Source: Actinernus sp. WN-2022 (taxonomy: Eukaryota; Cnidaria; Anthozoa; Actiniaria; Actinernidae). From it: a stretch of 64,000 nucleotides of DNA. The first letter of the stretch is position 1. Each line of letters opens with the position of its first letter. This document shows positions 30,135 to 40,900 of the stretch, piece by piece. Both the position numbers and the translations under genes were made by a program. Under the pieces are notes generated by a model, which saw nothing but the letters and a program-made list of their open reading frames with translations, did no database searches and was not told where the DNA came from. Where the stretch lies: the NCBI GenBank assembly GCA_030867875.1, contig JAOWCC010000019.1, positions 77,714,861 through 77,778,860 on the forward strand, given 5' to 3'.

Positions 30135-32208
30135 TTACTTCTTCTTCATCGCTTCGGCCTCTGCTTTTTCTTTAGCCCTCTTCTCCCTTATACCGATAAG
30201 ACGAGCATTAGCACGTTCAATACGCAAGGTCTTGAATACGCTAAACTTCTTCTCGTCATCTGTAATGGGACGAGCCTTGATTTGAACACTGGGTTGTTGG
30301 ATTGGCATAACAGGGCCTTGGAGCTGGACAGCATTGGAAAGATCAGCAGCCTTAAGAAGACAGCATAGAACATTAGAATGAGAATAATGCACTTATCAAT
30401 AGCTCATATCCGAGATATGCCTCACTTCCTACGTACAAAGGAATCAATACGAGGCTCCGTGCATAATGCTCAGTCGTTCGTGACAAGACTACAGCACTCC
30501 TGTAGTTTGTCACGAACGACTGAGCATTATGCACGGAGCCTCGTATTGATTACTTTGTACGTAGGAAGTGAGGCATATCTCGGAAGTGGGCTATTGGCCC
30601 AGACCCCGAGGTAGGTGGAGGTTATTATGAGGAAGGTTCTTATATGCTGGATTTTACTGTAGTTGGAATTCTTATAAACTAGCACATACCTCACTGTCAC
30701 CCTGCTTGGGCTTGTTGGCCTTCCTGGGAAAGATGATCAGTTTGCTGTTATACTCCTTCAGTCTCTGAACATTAGCCTGGAGAGATTCTGTCGACCTGTT
30801 TTTCCTGCGGTGATCTACTGCAATGCCGATTGTGCGAGCAACCTTGCGAGGAATACCTGCAGCCTGAATAAGAAAGATGTCAATTTTCTGTGCAGGAAAG
30901 AGCTATAACAGTGTAACACTGATAATCACAATAAAACACCTAAAATTTAGACACTTTCCAACAAATCAAGAACTTGCAGTACATGTATCTCTACAGAAAC
31001 TGGGTCCACTTAGACAACAAGAACCAATCACATTGCAGAGTTAGAAAATGAGAACCAATCACATTGCAGAACAAAAACAAAGCATTCCAACTTATTGTTA
31101 CTTGAGCCAATCAGTGTCGAGTACAAGACAATAGCATTTCAACTTGCTCGAGCTTTGATCCGGTACAAGGCAAATTTGGTGGACTAGTTCTGAAGTCAAA
31201 GTCTTGAATGAAGAAAATCACGTGGATATGCTACGATTTATACTTTTCTAAGTGGCCCCTGTAAAAAAGTAAACTTCACTGCAAAACAGACTGTCAAGGA
31301 GCCCAAAGAATCAAGGCTAGTACATCAGCAAGGCTCATACTGTACCATAGACACTAATATTATTATACAATCAACAGTGCAAAACATGTGCTCTGATTGG
31401 TCAATAGCCATGTGTGTGTTATTAGAGTATAATGTACAGATGTCATGTTTTGCACAAAATCATTATTTTTATATCCTGTTTTTAGCTAATTATTGTGTAT
31501 AGAGCAGTTTTCAATAGAGTGTTCTAAAACCAAAATCAAAGTAACCACAGAACCAATCACAGGAGCAAATAAAAACACAATGAGCCAATCACGAACAGAA
31601 GTAATTCACGATTGGTTTTACTTGAACTAATCACAAGGAAAAGTAAACGTAATTGTGGATGCCGTAGCAATTATTCTAGTTTAATTGCTGTTCCTGCCTC
31701 TCAAAGAAAACTAAGTTAGACAACTGAAGTATATCAGAAATAGAATTTGGGGCAAAAAGAGTTCATGTTGTTTTATGGTGCTACTTGCACTTTAAATATC
31801 CAGTGAGTATCGGGGGCCCTGTGGCATGCTTGTGTGGCTCTGGGTCAGTTCTCACTCAGTACTTTTAGTAGACAGTTGCACTTTGCTGTGATCACTTGTC
31901 TACTGTAAACAGATGCACATGTATGAATACATTCTATATAGATCAAAGAAACATCCACCTACCTTCAACTCTTCCAGAGTAAACCCTCGACCAGCTCTGA
32001 TCTTTGTATTGTACCTGAAAGTTGGACATCTAACAATAGGCCTAAGAGATCCAGCCACAGGACGAGGGGCAATTTTGGCAGCCAACTGCTGACGCGACAC
32101 ACGTCTGCGCTTCTTGCGCCCGGGCTGATTAAACCATGTCCTGACATATCTCTGCCAGTCTTTGTGAAAGTGACCATTGGGAATTATGTTGTTGCGTTTT
32201 GGTGCCAT
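30135..32208 (-). CDS. RPL13: Ribosomal protein L13 (eL13), complete
   Basis: Component of the large (60S) cytosolic ribosomal subunit. Three coding exons on the minus strand: 32208-31963 (82 codons), 30863-30690 (58 codons), 30350-30135 (71 codons plus TAA). Splices are GT-AG, all phase 0, giving 211 aa, the same length as human RPL13. Diagnostic sequence includes [20 protein letters not shown] and [20 protein letters not shown] in exon 1, [20 protein letters not shown] in exon 2, and a Lys/Glu/Ala-rich end (AEAMKKK) in exon 3. The ATG at 32208 is chosen because the protein then starts MAPKRNN as in the family; an in-frame upstream ATG (32262) would add 18 residues not seen in L13. Intron 2 contains a MITE. 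No snoRNA C/D boxes were seen in the introns. Confidence 0.97.
30397..30596. repeat. Palindromic MITE, family member 1 (RPL13 intron 2)
   Basis: Long perfect arms (GCCTCACTTCCTACGTACAA, AATACGAGGCTCCGTGCATA, CTCAGTCGTTCGTGACAA) around a small loop. Outer end GGAAGTGGGCTATTG is shared with the element at 52191-52369. Very low arm divergence suggests a recent copy. Confidence 0.9.
31020..31200 (-). repeat. Dispersed repeat (RPL13 intron 1), inverted partner at 34270-34425
   Basis: Shares, in opposite orientation, GAGAACCAATCACATTG, TTGAGCCAATCAGTGT(C/T)GAGTAC and AAATTTG(G/A)TGGACTAGTTCTGA with 34270-34425. Rich in CCAAT-type ATTGG/CCAAT words. Confidence 0.7.
31673..31795 (+). repeat. Fragment of the TTAAAGTGCAAGTA element family
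   Basis: Right-end part (TTTAATTGCTG...GAAGTATAT...GGCAAAAAGAGTT...TACTTGCACTTTAA) of the family seen complete at 53338-54279 and 56914-57284. Confidence 0.75.
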
Positions 32209-33530
32209 GGTGGTTTGCAGGGAAAACCCTTCAATGGGAGAAAACGCACACAAAAAACTCATTCATGGTATATCCCAATGAGCTTATCTGATTGGTTCAA
32301 TAAAATTAGTAATCAATATTAATAAAATGATTTCAAATTGTGTAGAAGATATGCTTAACCAATAACAATAACTTAAATGACAGCTCCAATGGTACTGTTG
32401 ACTAGGTACTCAAACTCGAATGTCGACCGGTGTAGTTTTGTTTTTCGCTGTTGTCAATCATAACTGTGATATTTACAAGCAATGGCCGTGGGAAGTATTT
32501 CAACATTGCAGATTCCTGTGGGAAACTTACATGATCGGAAAGCTTTACATGGCCATTGTTCATAAATATTCATAGTTATGATTGACGGCAGCATACTTTG
32601 AGTTATCAGTCCGCATAATAATAAAAATCACGGTAATTAATGATTATTAATTACTTGCTGTAAACTAGCAACTGGTTTTCCTCCATTCTTGATTAAACAT
32701 TGTGTAATATTTTAAATGACTGTATAAATGCTGTAATGCATGGCAGTAATGTCAAAGTTTAATTGCAATTATTGCATAGCCAAAGCAATCTGGTTAGTGT
32801 TTCTTGAGTTTTGTTCAATGTTGCTGCAACCAGCCCTACATGTAGGTAACCTTCAGATTTCGATTTAGTCTTTTAGAGCAAACCTTGCACACACAGCCTT
32901 GCACACTGTCACTAGCTTTATATTCCTATGTACACTAGTACAGCGAGATATTCACAAATTTGCTTTCGCTAGACGACAAAACACACATAAATTCGAGTTT
33001 GTGCTATTATTTTAGTTACTATAAAATTCCGTGCTTTCTCTACACATTATGGATATACGATAATGCCTAGTCACAGTTTTAAATTATAGTCTCTCAAAAG
33101 AAACCAGACGGTTTCGAAAAATACACTCGTGGTCATCCTTCAATTTCATCAGTCTACGTTACTGTGGCCTTCGATACAACTGCCTATTTTCGAATTCGAA
33201 AACGTCTTACACAAAAAAATAATTGCTCAGTAGCATAAATGAATAAACAATCTAGCGCTTTATTGAGAAATTACGCTGGGATCCCAAAGGATGACTGAGA
33301 TAACTGAAGGATTATTTTCACGATACCAACCTTCCACCAAATATCTCACCAGATCAAGAGAAAGAGGACGAGAGGGCAAGCGCGCTGGGCATTGTGGTAC
33401 CCGAGCCGGCTGATACCCCTTCAGCGGTCTTACCCAATCCCTTTACTTTTCTTTCTCAAAGCCATGTGTTGAAAGTTTTAGTTGATTTAATCACCAAAGT
33501 TACCAGCTTCTACGCTTAATTTAATATAAA
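32209..33530. promoter_or_regulatory. Divergent intergenic region between RPL13 and RAB5IF
   Basis: The two genes are transcribed away from each other across 1.3 kb, so both promoters lie here. 32452-32587 is a palindromic MITE (TGTCAATCATAACTG / CATAGTTATGATTGACG, inner CAATGGCC / GGCCATTG). No TATA box is convincing. The 33380-33420 stretch is the most GC-rich and nearest to RAB5IF. Confidence 0.5.
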
Positions 33531-35419
33531 ATGTCGATACAGAAAAGAAAGAAGGTGGTCCAGGAACAATCTTCCGAAGTTTCGGTTTCGGAAACCATGA
33601 AAAAGGCGTTAAAATCAGGATCTACTTGGGAAGATAAGGTAGTATAGGTGAATGTATCTCACATGAAGTTTATAATAACAGGTCATTTAAATCCAGCTTT
33701 TATATGTAGACGCCATGAATTTATATCTTAAATTTTAATTTCCTTGAAGCCGTCGCGCCGCTTTAAGTAATGCAATGTACGTCTTCATTAATGCTTAGTT
33801 GTGATGGCCATCTGATTTGTTTACATTTGTATTTTCAAATTAGCATACAACTTACAAGTTTTTCTTCACTTACAGTAACCTTGAAAGCCTTGTTATTTTT
33901 CACAGGAGGAGTTTCTAGACGTGATTTATTGGTTAAGACAGATTTTGGCTCTCATCCTTGGAATTATATGGGGTTTAGCACCCCTCAAAGGAATTTTTGC
34001 AATAGGACTGTAAGTACTACACCCTATTATTATAGTTCACTACTATTATATTCTCTCAGATTCTGATTGAATGAAATTGATAATGTCACACAATGGTTGT
34101 TGTTTCATGGATGCAATCTATCAGGCATTATAATTCATTTACAAAATTTGTGTGTGCTCTGATTGGACAAAAGTGATCACATGATGTGATAGTGGGCAGT
34201 ATGTTTACAGTGTGACTACTGACATAACTGGGGCCACTAAACAATGAGAACTAAGCACTAGTCAGAACTAGTCCATCAAATTTGCCTTTTGCTGTATCAA
34301 CACTCAAGCAAGTTGAATGCTATTGTCTTGTACTCAACACTGATTGGCTCAAATAACCATAATCTGAGATGCTTTGTTTTTGACCTACAATGTGATTGGT
34401 TCTCATTTTCTAAGTTGTCCCAGTTATAGTTGTCACACAGTAAAAGGCATTAAAATTTTCCATGTACAAATAGTTAGCCCACAGAAGAAGTTAGCTGCCA
34501 GAGCTAATGAGCTCCAGTCTAGCAATACCTGATTCCCCCCCAGAAAAACTAGAAAAAGAGCTTAAATTACCAATTTATTGACCCTACTGGACCCCCTCAG
34601 CAGGGTTTGTGTGGATATAAAATGGAATGGCCCTCTGTAAGTTGAAGCCCTTCTGACTGGAAATGAGGTTAATCAGAAATTCTCTCATTGATATGCATCT
34701 GACACAACTGCTGATATTTAGCTCCATTTCTCTGTCTTATATTTTCCCAGGTTCTGTTTAATAAATGCTGCTGTGGCATATTTGTACTTCAATAACTTCC
34801 AAAAGGTAGACGAAGAGGATTATGGAGGAGTATGGGAACTAACAAAAGAAGGCTTTATGACTTCGTTTGCAGTGTTCTTGGTAATGATACAGTTCTTTTC
34901 TTTGTGTATGTTTTAATGTTTTTGATTTATCTCTTGAAAATAACTATACATGTACAGACTCAGCTAGAAATTAATGTTTTTTGCCACTTGTAAAAATATA
35001 CTAGTTTTTTTTGTTTTTTTTAAGCTAGCAAATTAAGAATTAAACCAAACTAGTGAAAAATAAAATGTCTTAATTTGGTTTTGTCTTTTAAATACTTTAC
35101 TTTAAACACTGCTACTCTAAATAGACTTCACTAGCAAAATCAATTTGTCAACTAGCTTTCTGCTAGCTTCCTACCACTAATTTCGACTCCTGCATACATG
35201 TATCTTTTGAGGTGTCTCTCACTATTTACAATGTATACTTTTTGTATCTATATATGGTATTCCATTTCCTTGTACAGTCCCAAACAAATATATTACCAGT
35301 ATACTTTTTACTAGAGATGTCTGTGAAAATGGTTAAATCTACAGAACTTATCTCATTTCTTATCCTTTTTCTTGCAGGTCTTCTGGATTCTATTTTATTC
35401 AGTATTTCATGGCCAATAA
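33531..35419 (+). CDS. RAB5IF: RAB5IF (OPTI/RCAF1): ER membrane GEL-complex subunit
   Basis: Small membrane protein that, with TMCO1 and others, assists multipass membrane-protein biogenesis at the ER translocon; also reported as a Rab5-interacting and respirasome factor. Exons 33531-33638, 33906-34009, 34751-34880, 35378-35419, GT-AG and in phase, giving 127 aa; human isoforms are about 129-137. Exon 1 is a polar N-terminus (MSIQKRKKVV...). Exon 2 has EEFLDVIYWLRQILALILG, entering the first membrane helix. Exon 3 carries the second helix and the family signature EEDYGGVWELTKEGFMTSFA. Exon 4 ends VFWILFYSVFHGQ. An AATAAA overlaps the stop codon (35415-35420); whether it is used is unknown. 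Confidence 0.93.
34270..34425 (+). repeat. Dispersed repeat, inverted partner of 31020-31200
   Basis: In RAB5IF intron 2. CAGAACTAGTCCATCAAATTT, CAAGTTGAATGCTATTGTCT and GATTGGTTCTCATTTTCTAA match the RPL13 intron copy in reverse orientation. Confidence 0.7.
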
Positions 35420-36322
35420 ACCACCAATTAAAACATTATTTATGGTCACATCATCCTGAAATTTGTCACTAGTGACAGTTTATCTTAATCAGCACAAAAG
35501 AAAATCTCAAATGAGCTTGATGTCTTGTTGTGAGTAAGAGAACTAGATAGATAACATCAATATGCTATGTAGCATATATGGGGTAAGATTTTCCTCAACT
35601 TCAAGTTGACAACAATGTACCTCAGTATGCAAACTAACAGTTCTGTGTTAATTTGAACAAGACTTCAGAATGTTATAACCAGAAATGACACAGGCAAATG
35701 ATGCATGTTTATATGTGGTGGATATATTTTTTTGTATTAAAACAGTCCCCAGAGACTTCATCACCTCTTGAAATGAGTTTGAAGCTCCAGAAAATCATGG
35801 TTAACAAAGTGACAGGAAGCTATTAACATGTATCTTCAATATGTTAGGTCTGACTTATAAAGAGAAATGTGCATTTACATCCAAGAACAAAATATTAAAA
35901 AACTAGTTTTTCCATCAGGAGTCCAGATTATTTTAAACACTGAACCAGAGTACTCAGACTCCACAATTTCTAAAAGAAAGAATATAATTATTGAACATTG
36001 TTGTGTGTATTGGATGTAAATAGTAGACTTTCTGCTTCAAAACATAGGTTTCTGTTCAAATACAGAAGTAACACAGTTCACAAGGTTGAAATAAAAGCAC
36101 TGAGATACCTAAATCTAGGGGCCAATGTGCCATGGATGCCTAGGGTTGGTTTAAATGAACGTAAAAGAAACGTCATACCTCTTATTAACCTAGTTTGCAC
36201 GGGCCATAAAAAGGGGGAAAAACAAGGCTACATAACTTATGGTATGGACTGAGCAGACAAGGTTAGTAAGAGGTTTATAACATGGCTTCTTTGTTTTCTT
36301 TGAATCTGAAAGTGGGCATAAG
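35420..36322. other. RAB5IF 3' flank, no gene recognised
   Basis: AT-rich. An 84-aa frame (35998-36252) has no family resemblance and is not called. Confidence 0.3.
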
Positions 36323-36708
36323 GTCCATACGGGACTCACACCGCGGAAAAACGGTATGCTCCACTGGCCAAAAGAACGAAGGCTCTGCTATCAAATACAA
36401 ATTACCGAGGGTTTCAACTTTTTTAGTAAATAATTTTATAACTTAGTAAACTCACAGTGAATTACAAATTAAGAAAACTTCAACCTGTTAAAGTATTAGG
36501 CTTAGCTTTTAAGTAGTTTTCTTATTTTTTGACAAAACAGTTCACAAATGGATGCTTTTAAGCAGAAATTTAAAAATCACGGGTATGTGCCTGTTGTTTC
36601 ATTTCAGTTTTCGCGGGAAACTGGGGGCGGCCGCGTGCCGACAAGAAATAGCAAATACGCATGCGCGTAACGTTTTGCCGCGGTGTGTACGGGACTGTAC
36701 ATATGGAC
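36323..36708. repeat. TIR element with CGGGACT(C/GTA)CACACCGCGG arms
   Basis: GTCCATACGGGACTCACACC plus GCGGAAAAACG at the left; CGTTTTGCCGCGGTGTGTAC plus GGGACTGTACATATGGAC at the right. About 385 bp, non-coding. Confidence 0.65.
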
Positions 36709-36763
36709 TGCACATTGACCAATCAGAGCTTGCACAATTATTTAGCCATATAATATTATTACT

Positions 36764-36955
36764 GGTTATTTCATGGTTTTCTAATAATGGAATACAGGTG
36801 AATATTTCACAAAAATTGTATTATTTGGTATACAATGAGCCTTTAGGTGAGTATTATTTGGTATGCAATGAGCCTTTAGGCGAGTTGTATATCAAAATAA
36901 TATGAATTTCAAGTGAAATTTTCACTGGTATTCCATAGAAAACCATGAAATAACC
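36764..36955. repeat. TIR element with internal 33-nt direct repeat
   Basis: GGTTATTTCATGGTTTTCTA at the left and its complement ending GAAATAACC at the right. Inside, (T)ATTTGGTAT(A/G)CAATGAGC plus CTTTAGG(T/C)GAGT is present twice in tandem (36829-36890). Confidence 0.75.
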
Positions 36956-37339
36956 CTATTATCCTATAAATATAAATTTATGGGAAGATTTATCACAAAA
37001 AAACAAAGTAACTTACTGGATAACATACTGCAAATTTTCTCGCCATGAAGTTTCAAGTAGCGGACATGTCTGCAGGCTAATTATGTATTCAAAATTTTGA
37101 ATTCTTATTGGCTGATAAAGAAATGGTGCAATATTTCCTGCATTTTGATTGGCCTGATCTAGCCATGAAATACTGCTCTGTATTTCATAGAAAAATCATG
37201 AAATACTGCCCTTTACAACATACTCAACAAAATATCTGGATTCTGATTGGTCAATGATGAGTGCATCTAAAAGTTATTGAGTTCGCAGTCGCATGCTCTC
37301 AGCAAATGTTTGCTCAGTATATTTAAAAAAAAAAATCAG

Positions 37340-37477
37340 GAAATGCTTGTGCTATACTTGATTTATAGGACTGTGTGATATTTTAAAAGTCAAATTGCCC
37401 TCGCCTAAAGCCTTGTGCAATTATTAGAACTTTCCAAATGTCAGTGCCTATAAATCCCATATAGCACAAGCACTTCA
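37340..37477. repeat. TIR element
   Basis: GAAATGCTTGTGCTATA(C) / (C)ATATAGCACAAGCACTTC ends with inner TTTATAGG / CCTATAAA. Non-coding, upstream of rhophilin. Confidence 0.6.
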
Positions 37478-37983
37478 TGCGATTTTTTCTACATATTGCA
37501 TAGTAAAGCTGAGCTCTGATTGGCTGAAATATTATATTTTATGAGATAATAGACAGTATGCACCATGACGTCAGCTAACTACTACCAGAATCCTATTCGA
37601 ACTCCTCTGAGAAACTCCACCAAGCACGCCGTCAGTGTTCAATATAGGGAGTCCCCCCTCCCCCCCCCTCCCTCTCCAGGTCCTCCCCCCTGGAAAAAAA
37701 GCACATATATTTCATAAAAAAAATACAAACAAAAACAAACGAATAAAACAAATCAAAAAGGAAATCAAATTAAGTGTTTTTGATATTTTAGCACGCAGGC
37801 GTGACTCGTTGAAAGTTCCGTTACCACATATCGCGGGATTCGGGTCACGTGTGGAGCTTCACTGCTACACGCTGCAACAACAGACGGGATTAGAATCGGA
37901 ATGTGATTTCGAAAGTGGAGAAAAATGTGCCGTGGTGGTATTAAAGGGATAGGTTAGGGGAGATATCCGAAAACAAACACACT

Positions 37984-40900
37984 ATGAGTCATGAAAGTGT
38001 TGCTCTTGGAATGGCAAATAACGAAAACTCGATGGAGGACGTGTCAGAAAGAATAAGTGCGACATATGGCGGCGAAGACACCAGAGTACTTGTAAGTATT
38101 GTCGTCGGTTATCTCGTCTTCTTGAGGAATTGCAATACTATTTTGACAGCTTGTTAACTAAGAGTTTCAGCAGAATTGATATTGTCACTCGCACGGGATT
38201 AAATCAAACCGCTATATACTCTTAGTCTTATACCAAACCGCTAAGGTCGTATACTTTAGAAGTTACGCGCAAAGAAATCAAGACCGACCTTCAAGTTTTG
38301 ATTTGTGGTTCATATTAAGTTATATTGTTTATGTGTTTTTCATATATAGAATCAATATAAAAACTTTATTCAAATATGTAATGCGACTTTTCTGTTTCTA
38401 ACATTGCTGTATTATTTTCTAGGACGATTCTGAGATTGGATGCCGACTATCGGCTCGCTGGCGACTACAGAACAAGCGGCAAGCGTTGAATCAAAAAATC
38501 CATAAGCAGACAAAATTACGGGATGGAGCCGAGAATCTATTGAAAGCACTCAAGTAAGTGTTCTCTAATGATCAATTGTGGATAGTTTTCGGTGTGTTAT
38601 TTAGGAAGTTTTAAAAGGATAAAGTCATAATTATTGAGTTAAATGAACGGTTTCAAATTCACGTTCACCACCCTGAAGCTATGGTTCCTACATTTGTATG
38701 TTCTTTTTTGATTTCACACACATTTTTATACAAATACAGTCTTAAAGAACATAATTTTTATGATCTTCCAACTAATACAACACAGTGACAATTGAATACG
38801 AACTAAAGTTTGTTTAATCGATCTTTCATTTGAAAGTTTAATGATTGTATTCATATGGAATTTAATATTTTGATTAAATTTTATTCAATTGGCAGCATTC
38901 TCTGCATTTACATGTCATTGTATCTCAAGTAAAACAGTAATATTGAGAACTGCATGTTTATCTTTAGCTTATGTAAGGAATTAAAATTATTGGTGAATGA
39001 AGACTGGTATTGGGTACAAATCAGATTTGATGATTAGTGTAAAAATATTACAAGAATATACACCGGTTCATATATATACACCCTCTGAAGAAAATTAGCT
39101 GAAAACTAATGACAATTCCGAGTCTGGCTATGTTAATAGCAGATGTGGTGAATGCACCTGTTTATATAGCTGACCATGTTTTTTTAGTTTTCCCAGGATT
39201 CAAAAAGTGTAACAGCTGTGCCATGCATGGAAAGCAACATATGGTAAAACATATCAGACAAAACAAGAAATAGAACATATTCATTGGTACCAGCAAAAGC
39301 GTCCCCCCACCCCTCCCCCCCAAAAGAAGATAACTGCCATGTGGTCTCCTTCAAAAATTTTCTTCAGATTTCACGTAACCTCAAATAAAAAGGCTCTCTG
39401 TTGTCACTCATGGGATGATGTCCTCTGATAAAGAATCATCTGTATATAACTAGTCTAAAAATGGGACTAGGCTAGCTAGACCTGACACAAAAAGGTGCTC
39501 AAAAAAGAATGGACTCGTCAGCATGACATAGCAAACAAAATCAGCTTATTCTCTGAGCTTCCCACTAGAGTACTGGTGGCCTTATGAGCAGTAGGTTCTT
39601 GCCGAAGCTCATTTTGCATGCTATGTCATGCTGACGAGTCCTAATGAGGACGAAACAGCTGTCCATGACTGCATATTTCTAGAACGAGCACCTTTTTGTG
39701 TCAGATCTAGCAAGCCGTAGTGCCATTGTTAGAGTATCGCACCGTATCAGCTTTGCAGTAGTCTTTGGACTTGTTATTGTTGTCATAATTTTATATTTGG
39801 CTGGTTAGGTCCACACCTCAGATCCGGTGTTTTCTGATCCTTGGATCAGGATTTTTGTATACAGTATTTGCTTATCAGTCTATCTTTATATAGATGGAGA
39901 CAAGTATTGGAAAATAATAAAATAAAATATATATAAATATAATCTGCTGCAGGTGTTGATAGGAGCAGTTATATATGGTTAATTTTATTCAAGGAGAACA
40001 TGAGAAAAGTCAAAGTGAGTGACAATGGCTCCCACATGGAATACTTTTCAGCACATCATGTTGATTTCACTGAAGCATATGGTTCAAGATTCCTGAGAAA
40101 ATTTTGACTTTTTTTACTTGAACTGTTTATTCAATACAATTTAATTTAACATTTTCCTGGCTTACTAAGATCAATTATGAGCGGACAATCTTTACTGTCA
40201 TTTACAATGGTGAGCCGCTTCGGCGAGCCATTGTAAATGACCATAAAGATCAGATGCAAATATTTTATCGTGCTTGTGAAATGAAACAATAATTGGAATG
40301 CACATTATTGTTATGTGATTCTGTGTTATTCTAATTATGGAACTTGAAATGACCATGCATGTCCCATAGGAGTTACAGATGTTTATCAAAAGTTATGCAT
40401 ACTTATTAGCCGAGTACGAAATCTTTATCGAAAGTTAATTTACTCATTAATAATTTTATTGGGATTTACAGTACTGTGCATGTGATATGAATATTGACCT
40501 GGGATTGGTTTTCACCCTCATTAATTATTCATAAATTTTACAATGGTAATTAAAAGTAAATTAGTTGTAGAAAACACTTCCTTATGGCAATTCTTTTGAT
40601 ATGCCTTTATTCCAACGATTCACTGTATAATAGTAATAATCAAACAGTTACAAACTGTCAACCGAATAAGAGCAAACCAGACATGAATCAATACACTACA
40701 AATTATGCAGTAATATTATAGTACTTACAAAGTACAGTATTTGCCCTGTTCTGTCTTTCTTCACTGAGCAGTTTCTTCTCTTTCCTTTCTGCATTATTGA
40801 TAATGTAAGTATTTTATGCGTTAAATGATACATGTACAGTGTACTAACAAGGGAGAATTCACATGACTGTTTACATTTCTCTAGGTGCAAGTCTATGTTG

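Noticed and set aside
30351..31962. Search for intronic C/D-box snoRNAs in RPL13, which hosts them in vertebrates
   Set aside because: No RUGAUGA...CUGA pair with suitable spacing was seen on the minus strand of either intron.
33770..34066. 98-aa plus-strand frame across RAB5IF exon 2
   Set aside because: Out-of-frame shadow; the true frame of exon 2 is fixed by splice phases and by RAB5IF family sequence.
35212..35472. 86-aa plus-strand frame over RAB5IF exon 4
   Set aside because: Different frame from the spliced product, which ends at TAA 35417-35419.
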